Assembly: GCF_023072615.1 (NCBI RefSeq)
Contig: NZ_JAKNRW010000040.1
Location: 1 to 45,864 of the forward strand
DNA: 45,864 nucleotides
Source: Pseudomonas violetae
GTDB lineage: Bacteria > Pseudomonadota > Gammaproteobacteria > Pseudomonadales > Pseudomonadaceae
Reading direction: 5' to 3'
Shown: positions 11,736-20,291 of the stretch, in pieces
How the letters are laid out: every line of letters starts with the position of its first letter
Numbering within the stretch: the first letter of the stretch is position 1
Position numbers and translations under genes: made by a program
The notes under the pieces: generated by a model
The model's input: only the letters and a program-made list of their open reading frames with translations
The model's database searches: none
What the model was told of the DNA's origin: nothing

Positions 11736-12254
11736 ATGCCTCCTCAGAACCCGCCACCCCGCTGGTACCTGATCCAGTGCAAGCCACGACAGGACTCACG
11801 CGCAGAGGAAAATCTGACGCGCCAAGCTTTTAAGTGCTACCGCCCAACCCAACATACAGAACGCATCCAACGAGGCCGCCGCACCACTTTGGTGGAGTCA
11901 TTATTCCCTGGCTACCTGTTCATCCAACTCGACCAGCTTAACGATAACTGGCACCCCATCCGCTCAACTCGCGGAGTCAACCAACTTGTCACATTCGGAA
12001 AACAGCCCATTGCCATAGCTGATGAACTCATCGAACAGCTGCAACAACGAAGTCAAAATCAACTCACCGAAACTCCGGAAGATTCCATAGCGCTTGAGCC
12101 CGGTGACTACGTACGCATCACCAGCGGCAGCTACAAAGAACTAGAGGCCATCTTCCTCTCCCACGACGGCGCCGAACGCATCGTGATCCTCCTGCAACTC
12201 CTCCACCGTGAACACCGGCAAAGCGTCCCGATCACTGCAATAGAAAAAACCTGA
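11736..12254 (+). CDS. rfaH: Transcription antitermination factor RfaH (NusG paralogue)
   Basis: This specialised NusG homologue is recruited at ops sites, suppresses pausing and Rho termination, and couples translation in long envelope-polysaccharide operons. The 172-residue protein has an N-terminal NGN domain (RWYLIQCKPRQDSRAEENLTRQ, ESLFPGYLFIQ, RSTRGVNQLVTFG) and a C-terminal KOW-type domain (EPGDYVRITSGSYKELEAIF). The pattern follows E. coli RfaH rather than housekeeping NusG. It lies third in the operon after wzb and wzc. About 560 bp downstream is an exact ops motif at 12811 leading the biosynthetic genes. That gives a plausible local target. Whether it also acts elsewhere on the chromosome cannot be told. 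Confidence 0.92.
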   Translation: MPPQNPPPRWYLIQCKPRQDSRAEENLTRQAFKCYRPTQHTERIQRGRRTTLVESLFPGYLFIQLDQLNDNWHPIRSTRGVNQLVTFGKQPIAIADELIEQLQQRSQNQLTETPEDSIALEPGDYVRITSGSYKELEAIFLSHDGAERIVILLQLLHREHRQSVPITAIEKT

Positions 12255-12560
12255 CACCGCCCCACCAATAAAACAAAAATAATCCATCATCTCCCCCATC
12301 ACTGGAGCTCCCCTATAAGAGATGCCGAAGGCTATCTTTTGATCTCAACCCCTGCAGCAACGCCTCTCATTGGCAGCAATCCGCCCTCCTGCCAAGCCCA
12401 ATAATCCCCGCCCCATGTTCTCCCTCGTATTTCACCGAAAACAACCATCCTCGCAACAAAATCTTAAGACTCGGCAGTCACTCCAGACACTATCCCTGTG
12501 ATCCACTACACAAAATATGCAGTTCGTCTGTAGGATCTTTCACGCAAAACTGTTTTACCC

Positions 12561-12588
12561 TTCACTTTTTCCACCAAATCGGTAAAAT
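12561..12588 (+). promoter_or_regulatory. Candidate sigma70 promoter of the biosynthetic operon
   Basis: TTCACT (four of six) and TAAAAT (five of six) are separated by 16 bp. This would place the start point near 12595, roughly 215 nt before the ops element. Sequence resemblance only. Confidence 0.4.
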
Positions 12589-12810
12589 GCGCCGTCGGCT
12601 GAGGTAAATTCTCATTTCGGCAGGATGCCATTGCACAGTCATAGCGTTGTGCAGCAGTCAAGGACAGACTCATCTCCTCTGCTTGCTATTAACCGAGCCA
12701 AGACTCGGCCTGCCTGATTGATCCTCGCCCCTAAATTTGCCAGCGCTTGCGCATACGGCTCACGTCGCACCCACGGCGCACGTTTTCAGGAAACCAACGG
12801 TGAATCCTGG

Positions 12811-12822
12811 GGCGGTAGCGTG
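12811..12822 (+). promoter_or_regulatory. ops element (JUMPstart core), RfaH recruitment site
   Basis: GGCGGTAGCGTG at 12811 is identical to the enterobacterial ops core. The preceding bases CCTGG also fit the wider JUMPstart consensus (CCAGG/CCTGG before GGCGGTAG). It is on the coding strand, in the leader of the operon starting at 13004, and downstream of rfaH itself. In the known mechanism RNA polymerase pauses here and the non-template strand is read by RfaH. Confidence 0.85.
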
Positions 12823-13003
12823 CCCAAAACCTTGATATTGGCCAAGGCAAAGTGCGTCCCCTCCCACGGATAAGGGGCTCGCCACGACAACGACCGGTTT
12901 GTGCTTAAGGCTCAAACAGTAACTCCAGCTGAATGGAGATAACTCCTCCTTACAGCGGGCGCAGCCTGGATGGCTTCGTCCATTTCACGCAAGGGACCTT
13001 ATT

Positions 13004-14395
13004 TTGATTCGCAAGCGTCACACCACAATACCAGCAGGTCGCGGACTAACGTTCTGGGCTCAGTGGCTAGCAGCAATCTCCGTACTCATACTCCTTCTTT
13101 GCGCACTGGCTATATTGAAAACGGGAGAAGTGGATACCCAGTACCGCATTCTAAGCGTGCTTATGTTGCTCGGCTCAGTACCGGCTTACTCCATGATGCA
13201 GGTCTACCACAAGCAACATGGTTATCTAGTCGGCCTGGGGCGTCTGCTTGCCGGTTGGGTAACGCTGCTTTCAGGATTGATGGTGATGGCCTTCATCACC
13301 AAGACCAGTCAGCTTTTCTCCCGCGAGGTGATTATCACCCTCGCCTTATCCGGTTTTGCTTTGCAAGCCGTCCTTTACGTCCCGCTACATAATCTCGCTA
13401 AACGCTACCAACTGAAACTTCAAGCTGCTCGCACTTCGCTGATTGTTGGCACGGGTGAACTCGCACTAGATTTAGCGGACAAACTTGCTCGGCAGAAGAA
13501 CGAACCTTTGGTAGGCTTGGTGGCTGCGGACGATTTGCCGCTACCCAATGACAGCGCGTACCCCTTCTTGGGTAGTCTCGCCCACCTGCGCGACCTGATT
13601 TCAACCCATCGAATCCGCCGTCTTTATATTGCACTGCCGCTCACAGAAGCCGAAAAGATCGAAGAGCTTTACATCGATTTGCTGGACTCGAGCGTTGACG
13701 TGATATGGATCCCTGATCTTCAAAGCTTGATCCTGCTGAACCACTCAGTATCTGAAATAGAAGGGCTCCCCGCGATCCATCTCAATGAAAGCCCACTCAC
13801 TTCCTATCCTACTGCGGCACTTTCTAAAGCCGTACTGGATCGCACAGTTGCTTTAATCGCTATCATCCTGCTCAGCCCGGTACTCTTGGGCACCGCCATA
13901 GCCGTTAAATTATCGTCCCCGGGCCCAGTTCTGTTTAAGCAAAAACGCCACGGCTGGAATGGCAAGATTATAAAGGTCTGGAAGTTTCGTTCCATGCGCG
14001 TGCACGATGACCAAGAGGTCAAGCAGGCTAGCCGTGATGACCCGCGAATCACGCGAGTAGGACAATTTATCCGCCGCACCTCGATAGACGAGTTGCCGCA
14101 ACTATTCAATGCCTTGCAAGGTCGCATGTCGTTAGTAGGACCGCGCCCCCATGCGGTGGCACACAACGACTACTATACGGGAAAAATTGACGCCTATATG
14201 GCGAGGCACCGTATCAAACCTGGCATTACGGGGCTGGCACAAATCAGCGGTTTCCGTGGTGAAACAGAAACCATAGACAAAATGGAGAAGCGTGTGGAGT
14301 TGGATCTTGCTTATATCAATAATTGGTCGTTGTGGCTTGATATTAAAATATTGATAAAGACACCCTTTACCTTGCTCTCGAAGAATATTTACTGA
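13004..14395 (+). CDS. Undecaprenyl-phosphate sugar phosphotransferase (WcaJ/polyprenyl glycosylphosphotransferase family)
   Basis: This inner-membrane enzyme starts repeat-unit synthesis by moving a sugar-1-phosphate from a UDP-sugar to undecaprenyl phosphate. The 463-residue protein has about four N-terminal membrane helices, a central nucleotide-binding-like domain (about 135-250), one more helix near 280-300, and the catalytic domain with KRHGWNGKIIKVWKFRSM (about 312-329) and RRTSIDELPQL. The layout is that of the glucose-1-phosphate transferase group, but the sugar cannot be told from sequence. The start is a TTG at 13004 preceded by AAGGGA; the first internal ATG would cut off the membrane helices. 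It is the first gene after the ops site. Confidence 0.88.
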   Translation: MIRKRHTTIPAGRGLTFWAQWLAAISVLILLLCALAILKTGEVDTQYRILSVLMLLGSVPAYSMMQVYHKQHGYLVGLGRLLAGWVTLLSGLMVMAFITKTSQLFSREVIITLALSGFALQAVLYVPLHNLAKRYQLKLQAARTSLIVGTGELALDLADKLARQKNEPLVGLVAADDLPLPNDSAYPFLGSLAHLRDLISTHRIRRLYIALPLTEAEKIEELYIDLLDSSVDVIWIPDLQSLILLNHSVSEIEGLPAIHLNESPLTSYPTAALSKAVLDRTVALIAIILLSPVLLGTAIAVKLSSPGPVLFKQKRHGWNGKIIKVWKFRSMRVHDDQEVKQASRDDPRITRVGQFIRRTSIDELPQLFNALQGRMSLVGPRPHAVAHNDYYTGKIDAYMARHRIKPGITGLAQISGFRGETETIDKMEKRVELDLAYINNWSLWLDIKILIKTPFTLLSKNIY

Positions 14396-14467
14396 GTGAT
14401 CGCCTTTTTAGACCGCCTTTCTCAGCGAATATTTTAATTAACAATCATTTACAATGGCTTGCTCCCA

Positions 14468-15598
14468 ATGAAAACACTATGCGTCTTCGGCACGCGCCCC
14501 GAAGCTATCAAAATGGCCCCTCTTGTTCTCGCACTTGCGAATGACGATCGCTTTGACGCAAAAGTATGCGTTACAGGCCAGCACCGTGAGATGCTTGACC
14601 AAGTTCTTGAGTTGTTCAATATCACACCTGATTTTGATCTAAACATCATGAAACCAGGCCAGGACCTGACCGATGTCAGCACGGCAATCATGCAAGGTTT
14701 AAAATCAGTCTTCACGCAGTTTAAACCAGATATCGTACTTGTCCACGGAGACACAGCAACGACATTCGCGGCTAGCCTCGCGGCCTACTACCATCAAATT
14801 CCTGTCGCCCACGTGGAGGCGGGGCTTAGAACCGGTAACCTCTACTCGCCATGGCCTGAAGAGGGCAATCGCAAGCTCACAGGAGCATTGACCAAGCTGC
14901 ACTTCGCTCCAACTGAAACCTCCCAAGCCAACCTGTTGCGAGAAGGAATCAATGCAGCATCGATTATCGTGACCGGCAACACGGTAATTGATGCATTGCT
15001 GGGCGTCATTGCACGCCTTGATCAAGACCCCGAATTGAACGCAAAAGCCGCTGAACCAAGTGCGTTTCTTGATCAAAGCCGAAAACTGGTACTCGTCACA
15101 GGTCACCGGCGTGAAAGTTTTGGCGACGGCTTTGAGCGAATTTGCCAAGCATTAATGGAAGTTGCCCAACAACATCCAGAAGTAGACATCGTATATCCCG
15201 TACATCTAAATCCAAATGTTCGCGAACCCGTTAATCGCCTGCTCACCGGCATTAAGAACATCTACCTAATTGACCCATTAGACTATCTCCCTTTTGTATA
15301 TATGATGAGTCGGGCTTATATTATCTTGACCGACTCAGGCGGCATTCAAGAGGAAGCCCCATCACTGGGCAAGCCCGTGCTCGTGATGCGCGATACAACC
15401 GAGCGTCCGGAAGCCGTCGCTGCAGGCACAGTGAAACTAGTCGGCACGGACACTGACAACATGGTTCGTGAGTTAAATCGCCTGCTTACAGATACCGCTG
15501 CGTACCGCACTATGAGCTTTGCACATAATCCATACGGAGATGGCAAAGCATGCGAGCGAATTCTGAATGCACTGATCGCTCATCACACTTCGAGCTAA
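14468..15598 (+). CDS. wecB: UDP-N-acetylglucosamine 2-epimerase, non-hydrolysing
   Basis: It converts UDP-GlcNAc to UDP-ManNAc in the cytoplasm, the first step toward UDP-ManNAcA. The product is 376 residues, the same as E. coli WecB. Conserved segments are FGTRPEAIKMAP at the N-terminus, VHGDTATTF, VEAGLRTGN, VTGHRRESFG, and the substrate-binding stretch TDSGGIQEEAPSLGKPVLV. The ATG at 14468 gives the normal N-terminus, but no clear ribosome binding site precedes it. A five-codon ORF (14454-14471) ends in an ATGA overlap with this start, so translation may be coupled. wecC follows after 70 bp, making a two-step pathway. Confidence 0.95.
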   Translation: MKTLCVFGTRPEAIKMAPLVLALANDDRFDAKVCVTGQHREMLDQVLELFNITPDFDLNIMKPGQDLTDVSTAIMQGLKSVFTQFKPDIVLVHGDTATTFAASLAAYYHQIPVAHVEAGLRTGNLYSPWPEEGNRKLTGALTKLHFAPTETSQANLLREGINAASIIVTGNTVIDALLGVIARLDQDPELNAKAAEPSAFLDQSRKLVLVTGHRRESFGDGFERICQALMEVAQQHPEVDIVYPVHLNPNVREPVNRLLTGIKNIYLIDPLDYLPFVYMMSRAYIILTDSGGIQEEAPSLGKPVLVMRDTTERPEAVAAGTVKLVGTDTDNMVRELNRLLTDTAAYRTMSFAHNPYGDGKACERILNALIAHHTSS

Positions 15599-15668
15599 TC
15601 AGGCATTAACTTCACTCGAATTAAAATCGTTAGAAATACACTTAACAAATATCAATCAAGGACGTTCC

Positions 15669-16937
15669 ATGCCTTTTGCAACTATCTCAGTCATTGGTCT
15701 CGGGTATATCGGTCTGCCGACAGCGGCTGTCTTCGCTTCCCGTAAGAAAAAAGTAATCGGCGTTGACGTCAATCAGAACGCAGTTGAAATTATCAATCGT
15801 GGACAAATCCATATCGTCGAACCAGACCTAGACATGGTTGTACATGCTGCAGTAACCGAAGGTTACCTCCGCGCTACGACGCAGCCGGAGCCTGCCGACG
15901 CTTTTTTAATTGCAGTACCTACACCGTTTAAAGGCGACCATGAACCAGACTTAAGCTACATTGAGTCCGCTAGTAATAGCATTGCACCAGTTCTTAAGAA
16001 AGGTGATCTGGTCATTCTTGAGTCAACATCCCCGGTCGGGGCTACCGAGCAGATGGCTGCTTGGCTCGCCGCAGCTCGACCAGATCTGAGCTTCCCGCAG
16101 ACACATGGTGAAAGCTCCGATATTCGCGTTGCACACTGCCCGGAACGTGTTTTGCCTGGTCATGTGCTCCGCGAGCTAGTACAGAATGACCGAGTTATCG
16201 GCGGCATGACGCCAAAGTGCTCGGAACTAGCTATTAACCTTTACAAGATTTTCGTGCAAGGCGATTGTATCGTCACTAACGCGCGCACAGCGGAAATGTG
16301 CAAACTCACCGAGAATAGCTTTCGTGACGTCAATATCGCTTTCGCAAACGAGCTTTCGATGATTTGCGACAAGCTCGAGATCAGCGTCTGGGAGCTAATT
16401 CGACTGGCAAACCGTCACCCACGGGTAAATATTCTGCAACCCGGCCCCGGTGTAGGCGGACACTGCATCGCAGTCGACCCATGGTTCATTGTAAGCAAAA
16501 CCCCCGAACAAGCTCGCTTGATTCGTACTGCCAGGGAAGTAAACGACAGCAAACCAGAATGGGTAATCGAAAAAGTCAAACTGGCCGTAGCCGAATTCTT
16601 GCAAGCAAATCCGGACAAGACAACTAGAGAAGTTACTATTGCCTGCCTGGGATTAGCTTTCAAACCAGATATTGATGACTTGCGGGAAAGTCCGGCTTTA
16701 GCTATTACACAGACGATAGCGAAAAGCCACGCCGGACCAGTACTGGCAGTGGAACCAAACATATGCGAGCTTCCCACTAAACTGGCGAACAATCTTACTT
16801 TCGCCAGTATAGAAACTGCACTCTCCGAGGCCGACGTTCTATTAATTCTCGTAGACCACAAAGAATTCAAAGAAATACCTTTATCAACAATCGAAAAGTT
16901 TTCCTTTGTTGACACTCGTGGTATCTACACGCAGTAA
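15669..16937 (+). CDS. wecC: UDP-N-acetyl-D-mannosamine dehydrogenase
   Basis: It oxidises UDP-ManNAc twice with NAD+ to UDP-ManNAcA. The 422-residue protein starts with the Rossmann motif GLGYIGLPTA. It has the central helix region (TENSFRDVNIAFANELS) and the catalytic Cys266 in GPGVGGHCIAVDPWF. The C-terminal UDP-binding domain carries GLAFKPDIDDLRESPA. With wecB upstream and a WecG-family transferase at 22885, it completes a pathway for putting ManNAcA into the polymer. A perfect hairpin lies about 115 bp downstream before wzx. This is also where composition shifts to AT-rich. Confidence 0.95.
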   Translation: MPFATISVIGLGYIGLPTAAVFASRKKKVIGVDVNQNAVEIINRGQIHIVEPDLDMVVHAAVTEGYLRATTQPEPADAFLIAVPTPFKGDHEPDLSYIESASNSIAPVLKKGDLVILESTSPVGATEQMAAWLAAARPDLSFPQTHGESSDIRVAHCPERVLPGHVLRELVQNDRVIGGMTPKCSELAINLYKIFVQGDCIVTNARTAEMCKLTENSFRDVNIAFANELSMICDKLEISVWELIRLANRHPRVNILQPGPGVGGHCIAVDPWFIVSKTPEQARLIRTAREVNDSKPEWVIEKVKLAVAEFLQANPDKTTREVTIACLGLAFKPDIDDLRESPALAITQTIAKSHAGPVLAVEPNICELPTKLANNLTFASIETALSEADVLLILVDHKEFKEIPLSTIEKFSFVDTRGIYTQ

Positions 16938-17052
16938 TACAAAGGAAATAGTTATACATTAATCATCTCTATTAGCTTCCCCCTCTACCAATAAATGTAG
17001 TGAGGGCAAATAGAGCTGAAACTCACGCTTCGTTTAACCGACTGTTTGAACC

Positions 17053-17077
17053 ATGCCCCGCTTAGCGGGGCATCTTC
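17053..17077 (+). terminator. Terminator-like hairpin between wecC and wzx
   Basis: ATGCCCCGC-tta-GCGGGGCAT is a perfect 9-bp stem with a three-base loop, followed by cttc rather than a full T-run. It could be a weak intrinsic terminator inside the operon that RfaH-modified polymerase would pass. Confidence 0.5.
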
Positions 17078-17205
17078 AATTAGGGCAACAAACAATGCGC
17101 AATGAGCAATCAAACCCCCTCGATCGAGAAATAGAGGGTGATGTCGCCTTATTACTTCAAAATCCAAAACAAATACGCATTTATTTATGGCGCCCCACGA
17201 CAATC

Positions 17206-18393
17206 ATGAAGGCCATCCTATCAAAAAGTACAAGCCATTTATCATTTCTAATAATGTGCGCGGGATCCGGAGTATTATTTTTATCTAACATACTGGCAAA
17301 GAATTTTTTATCTACTCAAGACTACTTGTCTCTCTCATATATAATCACTATCACTACAATACTAAGCTCTTTTGCACTCGGAGGGATGGAGCAGCTAATA
17401 ATTAGGTTCGGAACAAACGATAACAACAAGATAACAATAGACAAAACTTCGTCAATTTGCATAATCGCAGCATTGATCACTGCCATCCTTATAAGTCCGA
17501 TTACAATAAATATAATATTTCCAAACAGTTTAAGCATAGTTTGGATCTTCCTCTTAACCCTTAGCTTTTGTCTCGCCCTGATAAATTACAACATATCTAG
17601 AATCAAAAGCCGCTTTATCGAGGCCCAAATATCTTCTAACGCGTGGAAATTCGCACTATTTTCTGGAGTAGCAGCGTGCATTTTATGGCCTAGTAACGAC
17701 TTTGAGAATACGCTTCTAAGCCTCATCGCAGGCGCAGCCATTTTTAATATCTACCTTTCCATCATAAATATTAAATCATTAACGATTACTAGAAACCAGA
17801 GCTCTACATTAAGCACTGGATTAGCATTTTCTTTTTCCCTTGCAATTATGACAGTACTTGGTACTTTCGATCGCGTACTGGCCGAGAAATTCTCAGGCCC
17901 ATCACTTTTCACGGAATACGTCTATTTTTCAATGATATTAATATACCCCTTTAATATGATTGCCTCCTATATAGGATTTAGAGAAGCAGTTATCTTCAAA
18001 ACTAACTTTTCAAAAAACCTAATCAGACAAAAAGCATGGAAGTTGTTAATAAAGATCTCCTTTCTATTTTTACTATTCGGTGGTTGCGTTTATTCACTTT
18101 CGTCTTTTATCAACCTAAAGCTGACATGGCTTAATATGCTGCTATGCTACCTGCTAATATGCACCAAATGTATCTACTCTATCTTTTCCGCCGTGATGGG
18201 AAGCAGAGCCTCCGCTAGCGAAATATGGAAATCTAATCTTTTTTCAGCCGCAGCGATCATAGCAATAAGCGGTATATACTTCTCCCTAAGTCAAGAAGTC
18301 ACACTAAATAGCCTACTATCACTGTTCATTGCCCTCTGGGCTTCTAGAACAATAATTTTCACGTACATGGTCTTTTCAAATGAAAATGCTTAA
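17206..18393 (+). CDS. wzx: Wzx-type polysaccharide flippase (MATE/MOP superfamily membrane protein)
   Basis: This integral inner-membrane protein has about 12 hydrophobic helices over roughly 395 residues, as expected for a lipid-linked repeat-unit flippase. Sequence identity to known Wzx proteins cannot be judged by eye; the call rests on topology and on its place in a Wzx/Wzy locus with no other flippase candidate. The ATG at 17206 gives a short cytoplasmic tail before helix 1 but lacks a ribosome binding site. An in-frame ATG at 17095 has AGGG nine bases upstream and would add 37 residues. The gene is very AT-rich and ends inside the next gene (14-bp overlap). Confidence 0.78.
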   Translation: MKAILSKSTSHLSFLIMCAGSGVLFLSNILAKNFLSTQDYLSLSYIITITTILSSFALGGMEQLIIRFGTNDNNKITIDKTSSICIIAALITAILISPITINIIFPNSLSIVWIFLLTLSFCLALINYNISRIKSRFIEAQISSNAWKFALFSGVAACILWPSNDFENTLLSLIAGAAIFNIYLSIINIKSLTITRNQSSTLSTGLAFSFSLAIMTVLGTFDRVLAEKFSGPSLFTEYVYFSMILIYPFNMIASYIGFREAVIFKTNFSKNLIRQKAWKLLIKISFLFLLFGGCVYSLSSFINLKLTWLNMLLCYLLICTKCIYSIFSAVMGSRASASEIWKSNLFSAAAIIAISGIYFSLSQEVTLNSLLSLFIALWASRTIIFTYMVFSNENA

Positions 18394-18880
18394 ATATGAA
18401 CTTATCTTATGGGCAATGAAGTTAACCTCTATCATTCCTGGAAACATTGGCTGCAGCATCAGAAACGCGGCACTGCCCTATAAACGTGGAAACAACGTTA
18501 AAATCTGGGATGGAGTACATATCGACAGTCCATCCAAATTGCGACTCGGAGACAATGTTTCCATTAACAGAAACTGCATAATTAATGCCGCCGGAGGGGT
18601 AACTATTGGAAATGATACTTTAATAGGTCCGAACGTCACCATCTACTCCCAAAATCATTTATATAAAGATAAGTCATTAGCAATTCGGATACAGGGATAC
18701 GAAAAAAAAGCTGTTTCAATTGGCGCGGACGTCTGGATAGCGTGCAACGTAATTATACTACCTGGAGTAAATATCGGAGATGGCTGCGTCATAGCGGCTG
18801 GTAGTGTTGTGACTCATAGCTTGCCACCCTATACAGTTATTGCAGGAGTCCCTGCAAAAGTAATAGGCCATAGGCCATAG
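18380..18880 (+). CDS. Acyltransferase with left-handed parallel beta helix (hexapeptide repeats; WbbJ/maltose-acetyltransferase type)
   Basis: The 166-residue cytoplasmic protein shows repeated hexapeptides with aliphatic first positions: KIWDGVHIDSPSKLRLGDNVSINRNCIINAAG and VSIGADVWIACNVIILPGVNIGDGCVIAAGSVV, here split by the loop YSQNHLYKDKS that carries the usual catalytic His. It ends in the classic GVPAKVIGHRP. It most likely transfers an acetyl group from acetyl-CoA to a sugar of the repeat unit. The start overlaps the end of wzx by 14 bp, so the two are translationally linked. A second ATG two codons on is also possible. Confidence 0.85.
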   Translation: MKMLKYELILWAMKLTSIIPGNIGCSIRNAALPYKRGNNVKIWDGVHIDSPSKLRLGDNVSINRNCIINAAGGVTIGNDTLIGPNVTIYSQNHLYKDKSLAIRIQGYEKKAVSIGADVWIACNVIILPGVNIGDGCVIAAGSVVTHSLPPYTVIAGVPAKVIGHRP

Positions 18881-19094
18881 TTCATCCACCCTCGAACAGC
18901 TACGTTCAACATTAACAACCTGATGCAGGGTAACTGCTATTGCAAGTACGAGAGCAGAACAATACTTTGCCACTTACAGTTCTTGAAGAAGACCCCCATC
19001 AATATTTTAGCCAATCCTTATAATATGCATCCTCGGCTCATTCTACGATTATTTGTCGCTTTGATATATTCTGCTTCTTTCTGAGAAATAAATA

Positions 19095-20291
19095 ATGCTT
19101 AAAATATTACACTTACTTCACCAGTCCGCTCCTAACATTAGCGGATCCTCTACCCGGACTAATTTGATTCTCAAATGGACATCTCGGAGCGGGGTGGAAA
19201 ACATCGCAATCACATCACCGTTTCAAGAGCCATTTTCTCCTCCCGCAGCAACAAAATCTGAACACTTCCCAAACAATGGCGTTAAAGTTTATCGGAGCTA
19301 TATTTTCAAGAATTTGAGCGTAGGTGCGGGAAGCAACTTTCTTATTAAAATAAAAAAAGCCGCTACACTCCCTTACTTTTTTATCCGAATAATGCGAATT
19401 ATTAAAAAAGAAGACCCCGACATTCTTCATGCTCATGCAACATTTTTATGCGCCATTCCGGCAATTATATTAGGGCGGTTATTCAGAAAGCCAGTCGTTT
19501 ACGAACTGAGAAGCCTGTGGTTCGACAACGAAAATTTCAAAGCAAGCAAACTAACTCGAATATTTGCTGCAGCACTTGAAAGATACTGCCTTAATAACTG
19601 CCAGCGCATTATAACTATATCTGATGGTTTAGCAGAATATGTTACCACCCTCCCCAACAGCAAAAATCGCTCCGTAACAACCATAAAAAACGGTATCGAT
19701 GATGAATCCATTAATAGTGTCGAACAAATTTGTACTCAGACAGGAAAAATTCGATTTGGCTATATAGGCTCAGTTATTGATCTTGAGGGGTTACATTTTG
19801 TACTTCAGGCACTCAAACTCCTAGAAACTCAAGGTGTGTCAATTGACTTCCATATATACGGTGATGGGAGCGCTAGAGAATCACTTGAAAAATCAACTAA
19901 CTCACTAGGCGTAAAAGTCCATTTTCATGGGAGATTTCATCCAGACGAAGCACAATCTATCTACAATAAGCTCGACGTTATCATAAACTATCGTAAATCA
20001 GGGGAAATCAGCGAAAAGGTGACACCTCTCAAACCTCTCGAAGCACTACTACACCGGAAAACACTAATATGTTCGGACGTGGGTGGATATAGAGAAATTC
20101 TCGACGGAGATCATGCTGTATATATCCAACCCGACAGACCAGATTTGCTTGCAGACGCAATACTTGAAGTATATCTGGACAACAACAAACATCAGACCTT
20201 AATTAACAAGGGGTTTGCATTCGTTACCGAGAAACGTCTTTGGTCGAAAAATGGTGAAAAATATCATGAACTATATCGCGGCATGCTATAA
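19095..20291 (+). CDS. Glycosyltransferase family 4 protein
   Basis: The 398-residue GT-B fold protein lies in the cytoplasm or at the membrane face. The N-terminal domain has HLLHQSAPNISGSSTRT and the donor-independent region DILHAHATF. The C-terminal domain has IRFGYIGSVIDLEG, HIYGDGSARESLE and the donor-binding PLKPLEALLHRKTLICSDVGGYREI split here by PLKPLEAL and SDVGGYREI, matching the retaining GT4 pattern. It should add one sugar of the repeat unit; neither donor nor acceptor can be read. About 215 bp of non-coding sequence precede it. The next gene begins inside its 3' end. Confidence 0.88.
   Translation: MLKILHLLHQSAPNISGSSTRTNLILKWTSRSGVENIAITSPFQEPFSPPAATKSEHFPNNGVKVYRSYIFKNLSVGAGSNFLIKIKKAATLPYFFIRIMRIIKKEDPDILHAHATFLCAIPAIILGRLFRKPVVYELRSLWFDNENFKASKLTRIFAAALERYCLNNCQRIITISDGLAEYVTTLPNSKNRSVTTIKNGIDDESINSVEQICTQTGKIRFGYIGSVIDLEGLHFVLQALKLLETQGVSIDFHIYGDGSARESLEKSTNSLGVKVHFHGRFHPDEAQSIYNKLDVIINYRKSGEISEKVTPLKPLEALLHRKTLICSDVGGYREILDGDHAVYIQPDRPDLLADAILEVYLDNNKHQTLINKGFAFVTEKRLWSKNGEKYHELYRGML

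Larger units (their letters stand above)
12255..13003 (+). promoter_or_regulatory. Long untranslated leader region of the polysaccharide operon
   Basis: About 750 bp without a convincing gene. It holds a candidate promoter (12561-12588) and an ops/JUMPstart motif (12811-12822). The predicted transcript leader is about 400 nt before the first gene. No tRNA or insertion sequence is visible. Confidence 0.6.
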
